Source: DASQPR01 sp963797675
GTDB taxonomy: Bacteria; Actinomycetota; Actinomycetes; Mycobacteriales; Micromonosporaceae
NCBI GenBank assembly: GCA_963797675.1
Contig: CAWCQQ010000013.1
Span: forward strand, 315,138 to 379,137
Reading direction: 5' to 3'
Length of the DNA: 64,000 nt
Below the pieces are notes generated by a model that made no database searches, was not told the DNA's origin, and worked only from the letters and a program-made list of their open reading frames with translations. Positions 39,716 to 51,200 of this stretch are shown in pieces. A program made the position numbers and the translations under genes. Position 1 is the stretch's first letter, and each line of letters starts with the position of its first letter.

Positions 39716-40701
39716 ATGAATCGGACGTTGTGGGCGTGTGCGCGCCTGCTGGGCGGCGCCGCGATCCTCGCCGTCCTGGTCTGGCGGCTCGGCACCGGCC
39801 CGTTCCTGCGACGGGATCCGGACGATCAACGGCTGGTCGCTGCTGGCGGCGGCCGTCATCGCCGTGCGTGACCACGGTGTGCTGCGCCTGGCGGTGGAGC
39901 CTGGTCGCCCGCGGACTCGGCGTCGACGTGCCGCTGCGCGGCCGCGGTCGCGGCGTACTACCGATCGCAGTTCCTGAACACGGTCCTGCCCGGCGGCGTG
40001 CTCGGTGACGTGCACGCGGGGTGACGCCACGGGCGTGACGTCGGTGATGTCGGGCGTGGACTGCGGGCCGTCTGGCTGGGAGCGTTCCGCCGGCCAGATC
40101 GTCCAGGTGGTTCTGGCGGTGATCGTGCTGCTCGCGATGCCGTCGCCGGTGCGTCGGCGATGCCGATCATCGTCGACGCGGCCGTGCTGGGCGTGCTCGT
40201 CGGCGTACTCGTGGCTCGTGTGCTGCCCGAGCAGCGGGCCGTCCCGGTGGGCGCGGACCGTGCGTGCCGCGCGGAGCCGACCTCCGCGATGGGCTGCTCG
40301 CGCCGCGGGCCTGGCCTGGCATCGTGCTCGCGTCCGTCGTCGTCGTGGCCGGGCACGCCGCGACGTTCCTGATCGCTGCGCGGACCGCCGGCTCGACCGC
40401 ATCGCCGGTCCGGATGCTGCCGCTGGCGCTGCTGGTGCTGCTGGCAATGGGCGTCCCGACGAACATCGGCGGATGGGGTCCGCGCGAGGGCGTCGCCGCC
40501 TGGGCGTTCGCCGCGGCCGGGCTCGGCGCGGCCCAGGGCGTCGCCACCGCGGTCGTGTACGGCGTGATGGTGCTCGTCGCCAGCCTGCCCGGCGCCGTGG
40601 TGCTGGTCGTGGCCTGGCTGCGGCGGATCAAGCGACGTGACAGCGATACCACTCCGGCGCAGTGGCAGCCGATTGCACCGGAGGGCGCCGTACGTGGCTG
40701 A
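39716..40701 (+). CDS. UPF0104/LPG-synthase transmembrane-region protein (frameshifted)
   Basis: About 325 residues with many membrane helices: LLGGAAILAVLVWRLGTGPF, SLLAAAVIAVVTTVCCAWRW, then VAAYYRSQFLNTVLPGGVLG, the hallmark of the YbhN/UPF0104 flippase-like region. Later parts are ASVVVVAGHAATFLIAART, LALLVLLAMGVPTNIGGWGP and REGVAAWAFAAAGLGAAQGV. It lacks the soluble aminoacyl-transfer domain of MprF. Several indels occur between 39800 and 40330. It probably moves or accommodates a lipid-linked intermediate. Its stop overlaps the RibD-C gene by 8 bases. Confidence 0.7.
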
Positions 40702-41389
40702 GCGTCCCTACACACTGCTGAGCTGCAGCATGTCGATCGACGGCTACCTCGACGCCGCGACCGAGCAGCCGGCTGCTGCTGTCGAACGACGCCGACTTCG
40801 ACCGCGTCGACGCCGTGCGGGCCGCCTGCGACGCGATCCTCGTCGGCGCGGCCACCGTCCGCAACGACAATCCGCGACTGCTGGTCCGTTCGCAGGCGCG
40901 CCAGGACGAACGCGTCGCCCGAGGGCTTCCGCCGTCGCCGATCAAGGTGACCGTCACCGGCCGGGCGCAGCTGGACGTGTGTGCGAACTTCTTCGCCACC
41001 GGCGACGACCGAGAAGCTGGTCTACTGCGCCAGCACGGCGCGTCGCCGAGGCGCGCGACCGGCTGCATCCGGTGGCGACCGTGGTCGACGGCGGGCAGCC
41101 GGTGGACATGCGCCGGATCAGCGAGGACCTCTACGCCCGAGGCGTACAGCGGCTGATGGTCGAGGGCGGCGGAACGGTGCACACCCAGTTCCTGACCGCC
41201 GATCTCGCCGATGAGCTGCACCTTGTCGTCGCACCGTTCTTCGTCGGCGACTCCCGGGCGCGGCGGTTCGTCAGCGACGGCGGGTTCCCGTGGAACCCCG
41301 GCCGCCGCGCGACGCTCGCCGACGTCCGCCAGATCGGCGACGTGGTGCTGCTGCGGTACGCGCTCTCGACGCGATTTCGTACGGACTGA
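40694..41389 (+). CDS. RibD C-terminal-domain reductase, stand-alone (frameshifted)
   Basis: About 232 residues of the dihydrofolate-reductase-like RibD-C family: RPYTLLSCSMSIDGYLDAAT, FDRVDAVRAACDAILVGAAT, VRNDNPRLLVRS, and RGVQRLMVEGGGTVHTQFLT with the conserved E-G-G. The end is ADELHLVVAPFFVGDSRARR and FVSDGGFPWNPGRRATLADV. No deaminase domain is present. In riboflavin synthesis this fold reduces a ribosylaminopyrimidine, so with the RibA next door it may reduce a GTP-derived pyrimidine. Indels near 40770 and 41010-41045. The GTG start overlaps the previous stop. Confidence 0.8.
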   Translation: MAERPYTLLSCSMSIDGYLDAATEQPAAAVERRRLRPRRRRAGRLRRDPRRRGHRPQRQSATAGPFAGAPGRTRRPRASAVADQGDRHRPGAAGRVCELLRHRRRPRSWSTAPARRVAEARDRLHPVATVVDGGQPVDMRRISEDLYARGVQRLMVEGGGTVHTQFLTADLADELHLVVAPFFVGDSRARRFVSDGGFPWNPGRRATLADVRQIGDVVLLRYALSTRFRTD

Positions 41390-41402
41390 CCGAGGAGGCC
41401 CG

Positions 41403-42077
41403 ATGCCGCGAAATCTGCCCGTGGCGACGATCCGTACGCAGGTGACCGTGCCGCTGCGGTTCGCCGACGGGTACGCCACATCCGCGCGCGTGTTCACGTT
41501 CGACGGTCTCGTCGACGGCCGGGAACACCTCGCGCTCGGCCTCGGCGACCGGTCCGGCGACATCGCGCCGGACGCGCACCGGCGTCCCGCGCTGGTCCGG
41601 CCGCACAGCGAGTGCCTCACCGGCGACGTGTTCGGCAGCGAACGATGCGACTGCGGCCCGCAGCTGCGCGAAGCCGTCGAACGCATCGCCGACGCCGGTG
41701 GATACCTGCTGTACCTACGCCAGGAGGGTCGTGGCATCGGCCTGTACGCGAAACTCGACGCGTACGCGCTGCAGGACGCTGGCCTGGACACGTACGAGGC
41801 GAACCTCGCGCTCGGCCATGCCGAGGACGAGCGGGACTACACGGTGGCGGCGCAGATGCTGTTCGCGCTCGGATCGCCGCGGGTGGCCATGCTGAGCAAC
41901 AACCCGGACAAGGCCGCGCAACTCGAGCGGCTCGGGGTGACCGTGACCGAGCGGGTACCGACGGGCGTACACCTGTCCGAGGCGAACGCGGGCTATCTGG
42001 CCACAAAGGCCCAACAGGGCGGCCACACGCTGGACATCCCGCTCGCCGGCCAGCTCGACATCATCCGCCAGCGCTGA
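41403..42077 (+). CDS. ribA: GTP cyclohydrolase II
   Basis: An intact 224-residue enzyme that opens GTP to a 2,5-diaminopyrimidine, releasing formate and pyrophosphate. It has the zinc-binding CLTGDVFGSERCDCGPQL, the active-site LRQEGRGIGLYAKLDAYALQ and MLSNNPDKAAQLERLGVTVT. There is no fused dihydroxybutanone-phosphate synthase, and no ribBCEH neighbours, so it is probably a paralogue dedicated to this cluster rather than the housekeeping riboflavin enzyme. RBS GAGGAGG precedes ATG 41403. It ends 16 bases from the convergent operon of uncharacterised proteins. Confidence 0.88.
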   Translation: MPRNLPVATIRTQVTVPLRFADGYATSARVFTFDGLVDGREHLALGLGDRSGDIAPDAHRRPALVRPHSECLTGDVFGSERCDCGPQLREAVERIADAGGYLLYLRQEGRGIGLYAKLDAYALQDAGLDTYEANLALGHAEDERDYTVAAQMLFALGSPRVAMLSNNPDKAAQLERLGVTVTERVPTGVHLSEANAGYLATKAQQGGHTLDIPLAGQLDIIRQR

Positions 42078-42093
42078 GCCCGACCCGCCGGAT

Positions 42094-43797
42094 CTATTCG
42101 ACGATGTCGTAGCGCAGGCCGCTGGTTGCCTCGCCCCGGCCGGCTCGACGCCGCCGCGCGGTCCACAGGTGCGTCGAGCCGTCGATCCAGCGGGTCCGGC
42201 GGACGGCGCGCAGCACGCGCGTACCGGTCCGGGTGACCTCCTCCTCGGGGACGCGGTAGATCGCCGGGTCGGCAAGGCCGCTCGGGCGCAGCACCCGACC
42301 GATGGGCTGCACCGCGGTCAGCACGCCGTCGACGTCGCGCTGCATCGCGGCGCGCTCCAGCGCGACGGCCCGGCGCGCGTCGTCGATCTGTACCGGCACG
42401 AACGGGATCCAGTTGATCGGTACGGTCGTCTGCAGCCGGTAGCGCAGTCCGCCGTCGCTCGGCAGGGCGGCCGCGTCGGGCACCGCGTTGGCCCGCTCCG
42501 ATCCGGGTCTCGGCCGGCCGGTGCCGTCCTCGACGGTGGATTCGACCGCCCAGATCAGATTCGCCTGCTCGTCCCGGATGAACCGGACGTCTTCGAGGTC
42601 CGGCCCGTCCAGTGTGGTCCGCAGCGCGCTCGGCGGCAGCAGCGCGTAGTCGGCGAGGCCACCGCCGGCCGTCGCGGTCGAGAACATCGTCCATCGCTCG
42701 CGCCCGATGCCGGTACCGGCGTCGGCGCGCGGCACCACGGTGACGTCGCCGAATACGTCGCGGACCAGCAGCTGATCGACACGGATCAGCGAGCCGACAT
42801 CGTGGCCGAACGGCACCATGAACCAATCGGTCCCCTGCACCAGCATGAAGTCGATGACCAGCAGCCGGGCCAGGTCACGCCGGTCGGTGTCGACGGATGC
42901 CCAGTTGATCCGGCCGTCCTCGAAGCTCCACCAGCGCGGGTCGGGCATGCCGCTGAATCGGACCGGCGCCGGCAACACACTGCTCGTAAGCGCACCGGTA
43001 GCAGTGGCGCTGCCGGTGGTGCGGGCCGTCTCGTCGAACGCGTACCAGTCGAATTCGCCGTGCATACCGGCGTGGCCGGCGAGTTCGACGGCGGCACCGT
43101 CCGGAGTGGTCGCGGTCGCGGCGAACGCGTACTCCAGGCGATCGGCCCGCCACGCCGCCGCATCCGCCGGGCCGATCGGGCCGAGCGTCGCGTCGGTCCA
43201 CGCGACGAACCACGCAAGCACCTCGGCGACCGCACCCGGCGTACCGGTCGGAAGATCCAACCCAGCCGGTACGCCCGGCAGCGCAGCCCTGGCGGCGGCC
43301 AGCGCAGCGAGACCGTGGATGGCCCGGCCGCCGCAGACCCGGGCCAGCCGGACCAGCGCCGGATCCCGCTGCTCCATCACCGACAGCTGAGTCGGACCCG
43401 GCACCGGATACGCCGCCCGGAACGCCTCGACCACTCCGGCGCCGGTGAGCCGCTGCGCCAGCGCCTGACCCAACTCCACCGCCGTACGCAGATCCGGCGT
43501 GATCGACTCGGTCTCGACGGCGGCCTCCAGCGGTGCCTCGTCGTGCCACGGCCGGACCGGATCGGCGCCGGTGTGCCAGCCGTCGATCGACGACGAGCGG
43601 GACGTGACCGTGGTGAACGCGGGCGACCCGGCATCCTCGCCGCGGAACTCCCCGATCTGCCACTGCCGGGTCAGGAACCACAGCGGATCGCGAACCGCGG
43701 CGGCCAGGCCGGGCGCCAGGCTGTCGCTGTGCGGGCTCGGTTCGACCCGGTTCCAGTAGGTGATGCTCGGCGCCTGCGCGACGATCGGTGCGGTCAC
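42094..43797 (-). CDS. Uncharacterised protein A of the 15-kb operon
   Basis: An intact 567-residue soluble-looking protein, the last gene of the operon. The N-terminus SITYWNRVEPSPHSDSLAPG and RDPLWFLTRQWQIGEFRGED (residues 37-56, followed by AGSPA) is very distinctive; I recognise it from hypothetical proteins only. Other parts are RWWSFEDGRINWASVDTDRR, LARLLVIDFMLVQGTDWFMV, PFGHDVGSLIRVDQLLVRDV and YRLQTTVPINWIPFVPVQID. No signal peptide or membrane segment is seen. The C-terminus is basic (TARRRRAGRGEATSG). GTG 43797 is one base after the previous stop, with GGGAGG upstream. The function is unknown. Confidence 0.75.
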   Translation of the reverse strand: MTAPIVAQAPSITYWNRVEPSPHSDSLAPGLAAAVRDPLWFLTRQWQIGEFRGEDAGSPAFTTVTSRSSSIDGWHTGADPVRPWHDEAPLEAAVETESITPDLRTAVELGQALAQRLTGAGVVEAFRAAYPVPGPTQLSVMEQRDPALVRLARVCGGRAIHGLAALAAARAALPGVPAGLDLPTGTPGAVAEVLAWFVAWTDATLGPIGPADAAAWRADRLEYAFAATATTPDGAAVELAGHAGMHGEFDWYAFDETARTTGSATATGALTSSVLPAPVRFSGMPDPRWWSFEDGRINWASVDTDRRDLARLLVIDFMLVQGTDWFMVPFGHDVGSLIRVDQLLVRDVFGDVTVVPRADAGTGIGRERWTMFSTATAGGGLADYALLPPSALRTTLDGPDLEDVRFIRDEQANLIWAVESTVEDGTGRPRPGSERANAVPDAAALPSDGGLRYRLQTTVPINWIPFVPVQIDDARRAVALERAAMQRDVDGVLTAVQPIGRVLRPSGLADPAIYRVPEEEVTRTGTRVLRAVRRTRWIDGSTHLWTARRRRAGRGEATSGLRYDIVE

Positions 43798-43798
43798 C

Positions 43799-46700
43799 TC
43801 AGCCTCCCAGTCCGGTCGTCATGACGGCGTCACCGATCAGCAGGCCCGCGAACGATGTCGAGATCGCCGCGTTGGCCGGGTTCGCCGCGAGGAATGTCAT
43901 GGGTGCGAACTGCGCGTACGCGCCGAGGTTCGACAGGTCGAGCGCGCGTACCTTGGCGAGCGCCAGCGTGTCGAGCAGTGTGCGTTCCAGGTGCTCGTAC
44001 GTCCATGTGCTGCCCGCCGGCGGTACGGCGACGAGCACGGCCTGCGGCGCCTGGGCGCCCGGCGCATCGTAGTGGAACGCGATGCCGGCGTCCTCCTGCC
44101 GGTTCGGCAGCAGCTCGGGCCACGCGTCGAGGAGCAGCCCCGACCAGGGCGCCGCGGCGTCCGGCGCCGGCGCACCGGCGAGTGCGAGGCTGACCAGGCC
44201 GGACACCGGGCGCTGCGTCTCGTCGTCGAAGCCGAGGCCGGCCCAGCGTGGCACCGGACCGGGCGCGGTCGGCAGCTGCACGATGCGCGGGCGATCGAGG
44301 CCGCCGACCGGTCGAGGGCGCGGCCGAACAGCCGTACGTCGCACCACGCGCCGATCGCCGGCCGTACGCGGGCGAGTTGGGCGAGCCATCCCTCCACAGT
44401 GGCCTCGGGATCGGCGGACAGGTCGGGCTCGGCGGCCAGCGCGGTGCCGAGCGCGGTGGGTCCGGCCGGCCGGAATCGCGGGACCACCGGCATCGCCCGC
44501 CCGAACACGGCAGCAAGCACGTCCGTGGGTGCCGTCGCCGAACCCGCGCCGGCCAGGCGCGCATCCAGGTCGGCGAGGATCGTCGCGGCCGTGGTCGGGC
44601 TGGATCCGAACGCTCCCGGGACGCCGAACACCGCGACCGTACGCAGTGCCGCGCTCACCGCCACCGCGTCCTGATTGCCGACCGCGGTCGCCAGCGCCGC
44701 ACGTGCGGACGACAGTGCGGAGACCGCGGCCGAAGCCCGGGCGGCCAGTTCGGACTGCATCGCGTCGGCCGGTGGCGTACCGGCTTGGTCGGGTGGCAGC
44801 AGGTCGTCGGCGGTGAGCGCGCGTCCGTGCCCGAGCACGTCGGCGGCCGCGCCGAGCAGGACGCCGACGGATCCGAGCGGTATTGATCCCGGTCGGGCCG
44901 CGTCGTAGTCGATCGCGACCGTGTCCGAGCCGGGACCGGCGGCGTGTACGGCAATCCGGGCGTCCAGTTCCGCGCCGGTGCCCGCCTGTACGACCAGCAG
45001 CAGATCGATCGGGTGCAGGCCGAGGTCGGCAACGGTGACCGGCACCGTCGTGCCACCGGTGGTGACGGTGCACTCGATCAGCGCCGGATCGCCGATCAGC
45101 CCGGCCAGCCACGCGTTGACCTCGGGCGCCGCGGCGGCGCGCGGCGTCGCCGGTACGCCCTGCCACGCGGCCGGCAGCACGGCGTCGAACAGGACGGCCA
45201 TGCGCTGATGTAGGACCGTGCCGCCGCGGGGCGTCGCGACCACCTCGGGTTCGGCCGGGCGTTGCCCCTTCGCGAGCGTGTCCAGCGTCGCCGCGGCACC
45301 GCTCGGCGATCCCTTGACGACCTGGAACACCGACTCCGCGAGCAGCAGGTCGGAGACGGCATCGACAGCGTCGGCAAGCGCGGCGAGTTCGGCGTCGATC
45401 GCCGAGCGTTCATCGGTCGACGGCGTGAGATCGGCGGTGTTCCACGGGATCTGACCGGTCTGCGACGCGAGCAGCAACGCGAGACCGTCGACCACGTTAC
45501 GCGCGGCGATCGCGTCCGCGGGTGCGCTCGAGGCTTCGGTCTTGCCCGCCACGGCCGGATAGAGGCGGCGCAGCGGATCGATGAACCGATCCAGCTCGAC
45601 GTCCGGATGCCCCTCATGCAGGCCGCGCTCGAACGAGGCACCGAGGACCGCGCCGAGCGCCTGCTCGTCCCGGACGGCGTCCAGCAGTGCCAGGCCGCTG
45701 CGCACCCGCGCGGACGACAGGTCGACGGTGTACGGCTCGCGCGACGGGCCGGACCGCGCGAGATATCCACTGCGCAGCACGGCTGCCGTGGCCGCGTGCA
45801 TCATCGACGGCGCCTCGACGTACCCGCCGTCATCGGTCCGCGCGACCGTGGTCGTACCGTCCGGGAGCGTGACCGTGACGGTGTCGCCGGCCGGCGCCGC
45901 GTGCAGGTTCTCGACCCATCCGTAGCCGCCGATCCAGGTGCCCGCCGGGGTCGCCTCCCGCAGCTGGGCAAGCTGGCGCGTCGCGAACGAGGTCACCCAC
46001 GCGTCGATGCGGTGCGAGCAGGCATCGAGCGTCTCGGTGAAGAGCCGGTGCAGTTCGGCCGTTGGCCGGCCGCTCAGCGTCTGCAGCGCCGCCCGCAGGT
46101 CGGTGAGTTCGCGCAGGGCGGCCGCGACGTCCTCCGGTGTGCCGGGTCCGCCGGGTGCCGGCTGGGCGAGAAACTCACCGAGCGTGAGACTTCCGGTCAG
46201 ACCGCTGATGCTGCAATCCCAGGCGATCCCATGCGGTACGCATGACCGGCGCGCTCTGCGCCGGTGGCTGCACACTGCGAGCCGGCGACTCGGCGCTCGG
46301 CTGCTGGGCGCTGACCAGCGGTGGTGCCGGTGTCTCGGGCGGGGCCAGGATCGCCACCATCTCGGGTTCACTCGCCTCGTGCGCGAGCAGCAGGCCGTTG
46401 ATCTGCAGCAGGCGCCGGGCACATCGGTCGTACTCGGTGAGCAGGGCATGTCGGAGCATCAGATAGAGCAGCGCCGTCACCGGCTCGGCCGAGGGTGGTG
46501 CGGTCTGTGCGCGTAGCGTCTCGGTGGATGCGGTCGCGAGCCACGCGATGTAGTCGAACGGCAGCGGGTCGGTCTCCGACAGCGGTGCGAGTGCGACCAT
46601 CGGGCCGTTGAAGTCGACCGACGTGGCACCGTAGCTCAGGTAGGCCGCGCGGGGATCGCGCCCGGCCGCGCCGACGGCGGACAGCGCGGCCTGACCGATC

Positions 46701-48202
46701 CGCTGCTGGTCGGCTACCCAGCGGGTCATGTCGGTGCCGGTGAAGCCGAAGATGTTCCACGCCGCGTCGTAGCCGACGCTGCGCCGGATCCGCGCCGTCG
46801 CGGCGCTTGCGTCCATGCCGAGCAGCTCGACGAGGTCCAGGTCGGGATCGGCGGTCCGGTCGACGTGCGGTACGCCGCCGGTCAACGTCACCGCGGCGCC
46901 GGCCAGCAGTCCGACCAGCCCCGGCAGGCCGGGCGGCGCGTCGGTGACCGCCGGCGGGGTCCCGGGTGCGAGTGGTGCCACCGGCAGCACGCCGTACGGG
47001 ACGGCGCCGATCCTGATCGCGGGCAGCGGGCCACGTGGCCGGACCCAGGTGCGCATCCACGCCCGTACGGCGTCGAGAGTTGCCTGGCTGACCTCGGGGG
47101 CGAACAGCTGGTCGAGGAAGTATCCGATGGTTGCCGGCCAGATCGCGTCGATCATCGCGGCGGCCGTGGACTGCTCGTCCCGCCCGGCGCCGGGCATCCG
47201 TTCCACCGTGGACGATGCGATGCCGAGCGCGGTCGCGAGACGGCCACCGTCGGCGCCGGCCAGCGCCGGTGGCGTACCGCGAGCGGCGGCGAAGCTGATC
47301 GTGCCGGCCGGGTCCGCCGGCGGGTAGTCGCTGGGCGCGTCGCCGGTGTTGTTCGTCCGGGTGCCCTGCGGCACGATCGCGAGCCCTCGGCTGAATCGCT
47401 GTGCGGTCAGCAGGTTCGCCAGGTCGGTCGCCTGATCGCCGGCCGGGCCGGTGGTGCGTACGCCGACCGCGAGCAGCGTCGTGAACCCGGCCGCGAAATC
47501 CGGTGCGGTGAGCGGGATGCGCACCGCCATCCCGGCGACGACGGCCTCGGCGAAGTCGTACGCCCAGGCGAGATCCGGCTCCACGGTCAGCCCGTCGCCG
47601 GAGATGTCCACGCGGGTCGTGTCCGGCGTGTCGTCGCCGACGAGTCGCGGGGTCAGGGCCAGATCGGGCCGGACCGGTGCACTGATGGCCTGGACCACCC
47701 GTACGCCGTCGCGGAACCCCGAGACGATCCAGCAATCCGGCAGCAAGGCTGCGTGCGGTGCGCGATGCCAGTTGTCCGGCCGAGTCGTTATCGTGGCGAA
47801 GACCGGCGAGGTCGCCGTACCGGCGGATGTCGGCATCGCGGTGATGTTGGTCGGCGTCGTCTGGTCGACGATCCACGCGGCCCGTGGTGTCGCCGCCTCA
47901 CCGAGCAGCGCCGTCCAGGCGTTGTTCTCCCGGCCGTCGGTGAACGCGCGCCGCCAGTAGTCCTGCCCGGCGGCGACCTCGTTCACGGTGAGCAGCGGTT
48001 CGTGACTGTCCGCCCCGATCGCGTCCGGGTAAATCCGTACCAGCAGGTCGCCGCCCACGGCCGGCGCGTTGACCAGGGCGGCTCCGGCTGGAGTCGGCGT
48101 CGTGACGGTGGTACGGCGGAAGCGGGTTTCGAGCCGCACCGGGAGCAGCGCCATCGGATGGGCGGCGTCGAGCTGGCCGATCGCGGTGACCGGATCTGTC
48201 AT
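43799..48202 (-). CDS. Uncharacterised giant protein B of the 15-kb operon (frameshifted, about 1467 aa)
   Basis: Two long frames join if indels near 46230 and 44307 are corrected: the break at 46230 falls within one continuous word (APVMRTAWD then CSISGLTGSLTLGEFLAQPA). The N-terminus reads LDAAHPMALLPVRLETRF (11-28). Further parts are LLVRIYPDAIGADSHEPLLT, WPATIGYFLDQLFAPEVSQA, IRIGAVPYGVLPVAPLAPGT, GTWIGGYGWVENLHAAPAGD, GGYVEAPSMMHAATAAVLRS and VDLSSARVRSGLALLDAVRD. There is no signal peptide and no recognised domain. The end is FAPMTFLAANPANAAISTSF. ATG 48202 overlaps the previous TGA (ATGA). This family typically begins with the L-P-V-R-L-E-T-R-F word, from memory. Confidence 0.65.
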
Positions 48203-51200
48203 GACGGCTCCTCGATCAGCAGGTCGGAGCCGTGCATGGCGACCCGGAACGGTCGCTGCAGCGTGATCCAGGCGAGGTCCGAGCCGTTCGATCCGGAGGG
48301 GCCGAGCCCGCGATCGGCATGCCACGCGAGCACCGGATCGCCGGGCGACGGGACGATCGATCTTGTGTCCGGCAGATCCGCATTGAGGTCGAGATATCCG
48401 AGGCCCGCCACGCCCTGCGGGTCCGCGGCGGTGTGCGCCCAGCTGAGATCGTCCCAGCCGGTCGGTGCCGTGGTGGCCACCCCGTCGGCGGCGTCGAGGC
48501 CGAACCGCGGCTCGGCCGGGTGCTCGGCCAGCACGAAGAACCAGCCGTTGCCCGCGGTGCCACCGCCACGAGCCTCGGCCGCCTGCAGATCGAAGCCGAA
48601 GAAGGCGAGGTCGGGATCGAGGCGGCCGGAGAAGATCGGATAGCGCGTCGAAGTGCCCAGCGTCCGTACGCCGGCTTCGACGACCGCATCCGCCGCGTAC
48701 ACGAGCGTGTTCGGGAACCGGCGCAGCAGTTCGCCCTTCACGAGCAGTACCAGGTGATCCGGCGGCGCGGGTGGCGTACGGGCGGTGTGGTCGCCGAGCA
48801 CGCTGGTCGCACTCCAGGTGTGGATCGCGGTGATGTCACGCATCGTCTCCGGATCGATCGGCGTGCCGTCGGGCGCGGCGGCGCCCCGGACGTCCCAGAA
48901 CTGCCGGAAATACGTGCCGCGCTGGTCGGTCGGGAACTCGTGGAACAGCAGCTCGCGTGACATCTCGTGGCTGAGTCCGGCCATGTACGCCTCGACGAAC
49001 CGCTGGTCGGACTGCACGAGCGTGACGGTGTCGGCGGGGATCGATCCGGCGCCGGGCAGCAGCCAGTCGTGCGCGAGGTCGCTGAGCGGCTCGTACATCG
49101 GTGCGTCGAACTCGGGCGCGGCCATGATCGGCTCGATCGGGTCGGCACTCCCCCAGGTCACCCACGGCGCGAGCTGCAGCCGCGAACGGATGCCCTGCGC
49201 GATCGTCACGCGTGGATCGAGCGCCGAGGTGAGCGTCGCCGCGATCCCGCCCAGGTCCGCCGGTACGAGTACCGGCCCGGCCTGCGGCGCCGTGTTGAGA
49301 ACGTCGGTCAGCTCGGTGAACGCGCTGTGGAACCGAGCAACCGCCGCGGCGGACGCCGGATCCGTGGCCGGGTCGCCACCGACCGGGACCGGCAGGTGGA
49401 TCGATCCGCCGGCCTTTCCCGATCACGGCCCCGGCCGCGCCGGGGCGCCACGAACCGGATGCCGGCTGGCCGGGCACCGGCTGCGGTGCGGGCGGACGGA
49501 TCGCCGGGGCCGGCTGGTCCGCCGGTGGGTCAGCCGGGGCCGGGCTGCGACGGCAGGCGCGGCGCGACCGCGCGGATCACGCCGCCGGCCAGGCCGCCGA
49601 TATCGAGTCCGCCGATGTCGACGATCGGCAGCCGCCCGGGCGGTGCTTCCGCGGTCAGCACCAGCATCGTGTCCGGCGTCGGCACCGGCGGGCGGGCGCG
49701 CAGCACACCGCGATTGAGCCGGTCGAGCAGCCCGCCCGCGGTGTCCAGCGACGGCGCCGGCGCTGCCGGCCGCCGGGCGGCGGAGAAGCCGACGGCCCCG
49801 GGGCGACGCCGAGCAGCGGCACGACCGCCGCTGGCGGCACCGGCGCACCGCCGGCTGGCGGCTCCGCCGCGCCGGACGGCGACGGCACCCGCCGCGACGG
49901 CCGGTCGTCGCAGGCGGCGCAGCTGTCCGTCGAGGGCACCGGGCGGGATCGGGCTCGCACGCAGGCGCTCGTGGATCGTCGCGACCGTCGCCGTCGCGAC
50001 CGCGGACGTCGAAGACGACGCCGGGATCGCCGCCGCAGCGGTCAGGTGCGCATGCAGCGGTGCGGTCACCTGCACGAGCATGTCCTGGTCCAGAGTGGAC
50101 AGATGGTTGGTGAGCAGCCGTACGGACGCCTCGCGGGCGAGTTGTGCGCGCCGCATCTGCGCGTTCGCCGCGAGGATGCCGGCCACCTGGTCCCATGCGG
50201 CGGCCATCAACGCGTCGTCGTTGCGGCGGATGACCTCGGCGCCGAGACCGGCCGCGACGCGCAGCCGGGGGTCCGCGTTGAGCTCCTGGAACCACGCGGG
50301 CGTGGCACCGTCGGTCGGATCGAGCCGATCGGTGGCCGCCTGCCACCGGACCCAGAGCGGCGGCGCGACCAGCGGCTCGCCGCCGGCGTGGTCGAGGAGA
50401 TCGGCCGGCTGGTTGAGCATCGCCGCGAGCGCGCCGACGAACGGCCCTCGTTCGGTCGCCGGCCACGGGCTCGACGTGGCGGCGGGCGCCGCGAGCGCAC
50501 CGGTGCCGGTCATCGGGTCGGCCGAGGCCGCCGGGAGCGCCGGATCCGGCGTACGCGCGTCCAGCGTGAACACGCCGGTCGACGGGTCCGCGGCCCGGGC
50601 CGTGAGCCGCCGGGCGAGCTGCTCGAAATCGGCCTGGTCACCGGTCTGGAACGACCAGCGGTAGTAGACCGGCAGCCGGATCGCGGTCGCACCGGCCGCC
50701 CACGCGGCGGCGAGCCCGTCGACCGAGTCCGGCACGGGCTCGCGCAGCCCGGCGAGCCGGCCACGCTCGAACGCCGGCACGAGCATCGCCGTGTAAGCGG
50801 TGCGTGGCAGCAGATGGCGCGGGGCGAGCAGCCGCGACCGGGCGCGCAGCGGAGACGCGTCGACCACGGTTGCGATGGATTCGGTCGCCGGGTCGTACGC
50901 GTCGACCTGGACGTGTGCCCACGCCCACGACTGATCGAGCAGCGGCAGCGACGCGGCGCTGGCGACCGTGACCGCGGGGAGGCGGCCGTCGGCGCCGGCC
51001 GGTGCATCGTCGGTGATCTCGTCGGCGGCCAGCACGCACAGCACGAGCCACGGCCGCAGCCGATCGTGGGCAGCCGGCGGTCGCGGGCGTGAACCGCCAC
51101 GGCAGGTCGGGTTCGCCGAACTCGAGCATCACGGAACTCGTTCGGTTCGCGCGTCGAGTTCGCCGGGCTTCGGCGCGACCCGGATCACCGCGCGCGGGTC

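Noticed and set aside
33437..42077. Queuosine or folate/biopterin biosynthesis
   Set aside because: QueC, QueE, QueF, Tgt, FolE and FolB are absent and the QueD-like protein lacks its catalytic residues.
46865..48643. 592-codon plus-strand open frame opposite the giant proteins
   Set aside because: Arg/Gly-rich antisense frame; the reverse strand carries the conserved LPVRLETRF protein with correct coupling.
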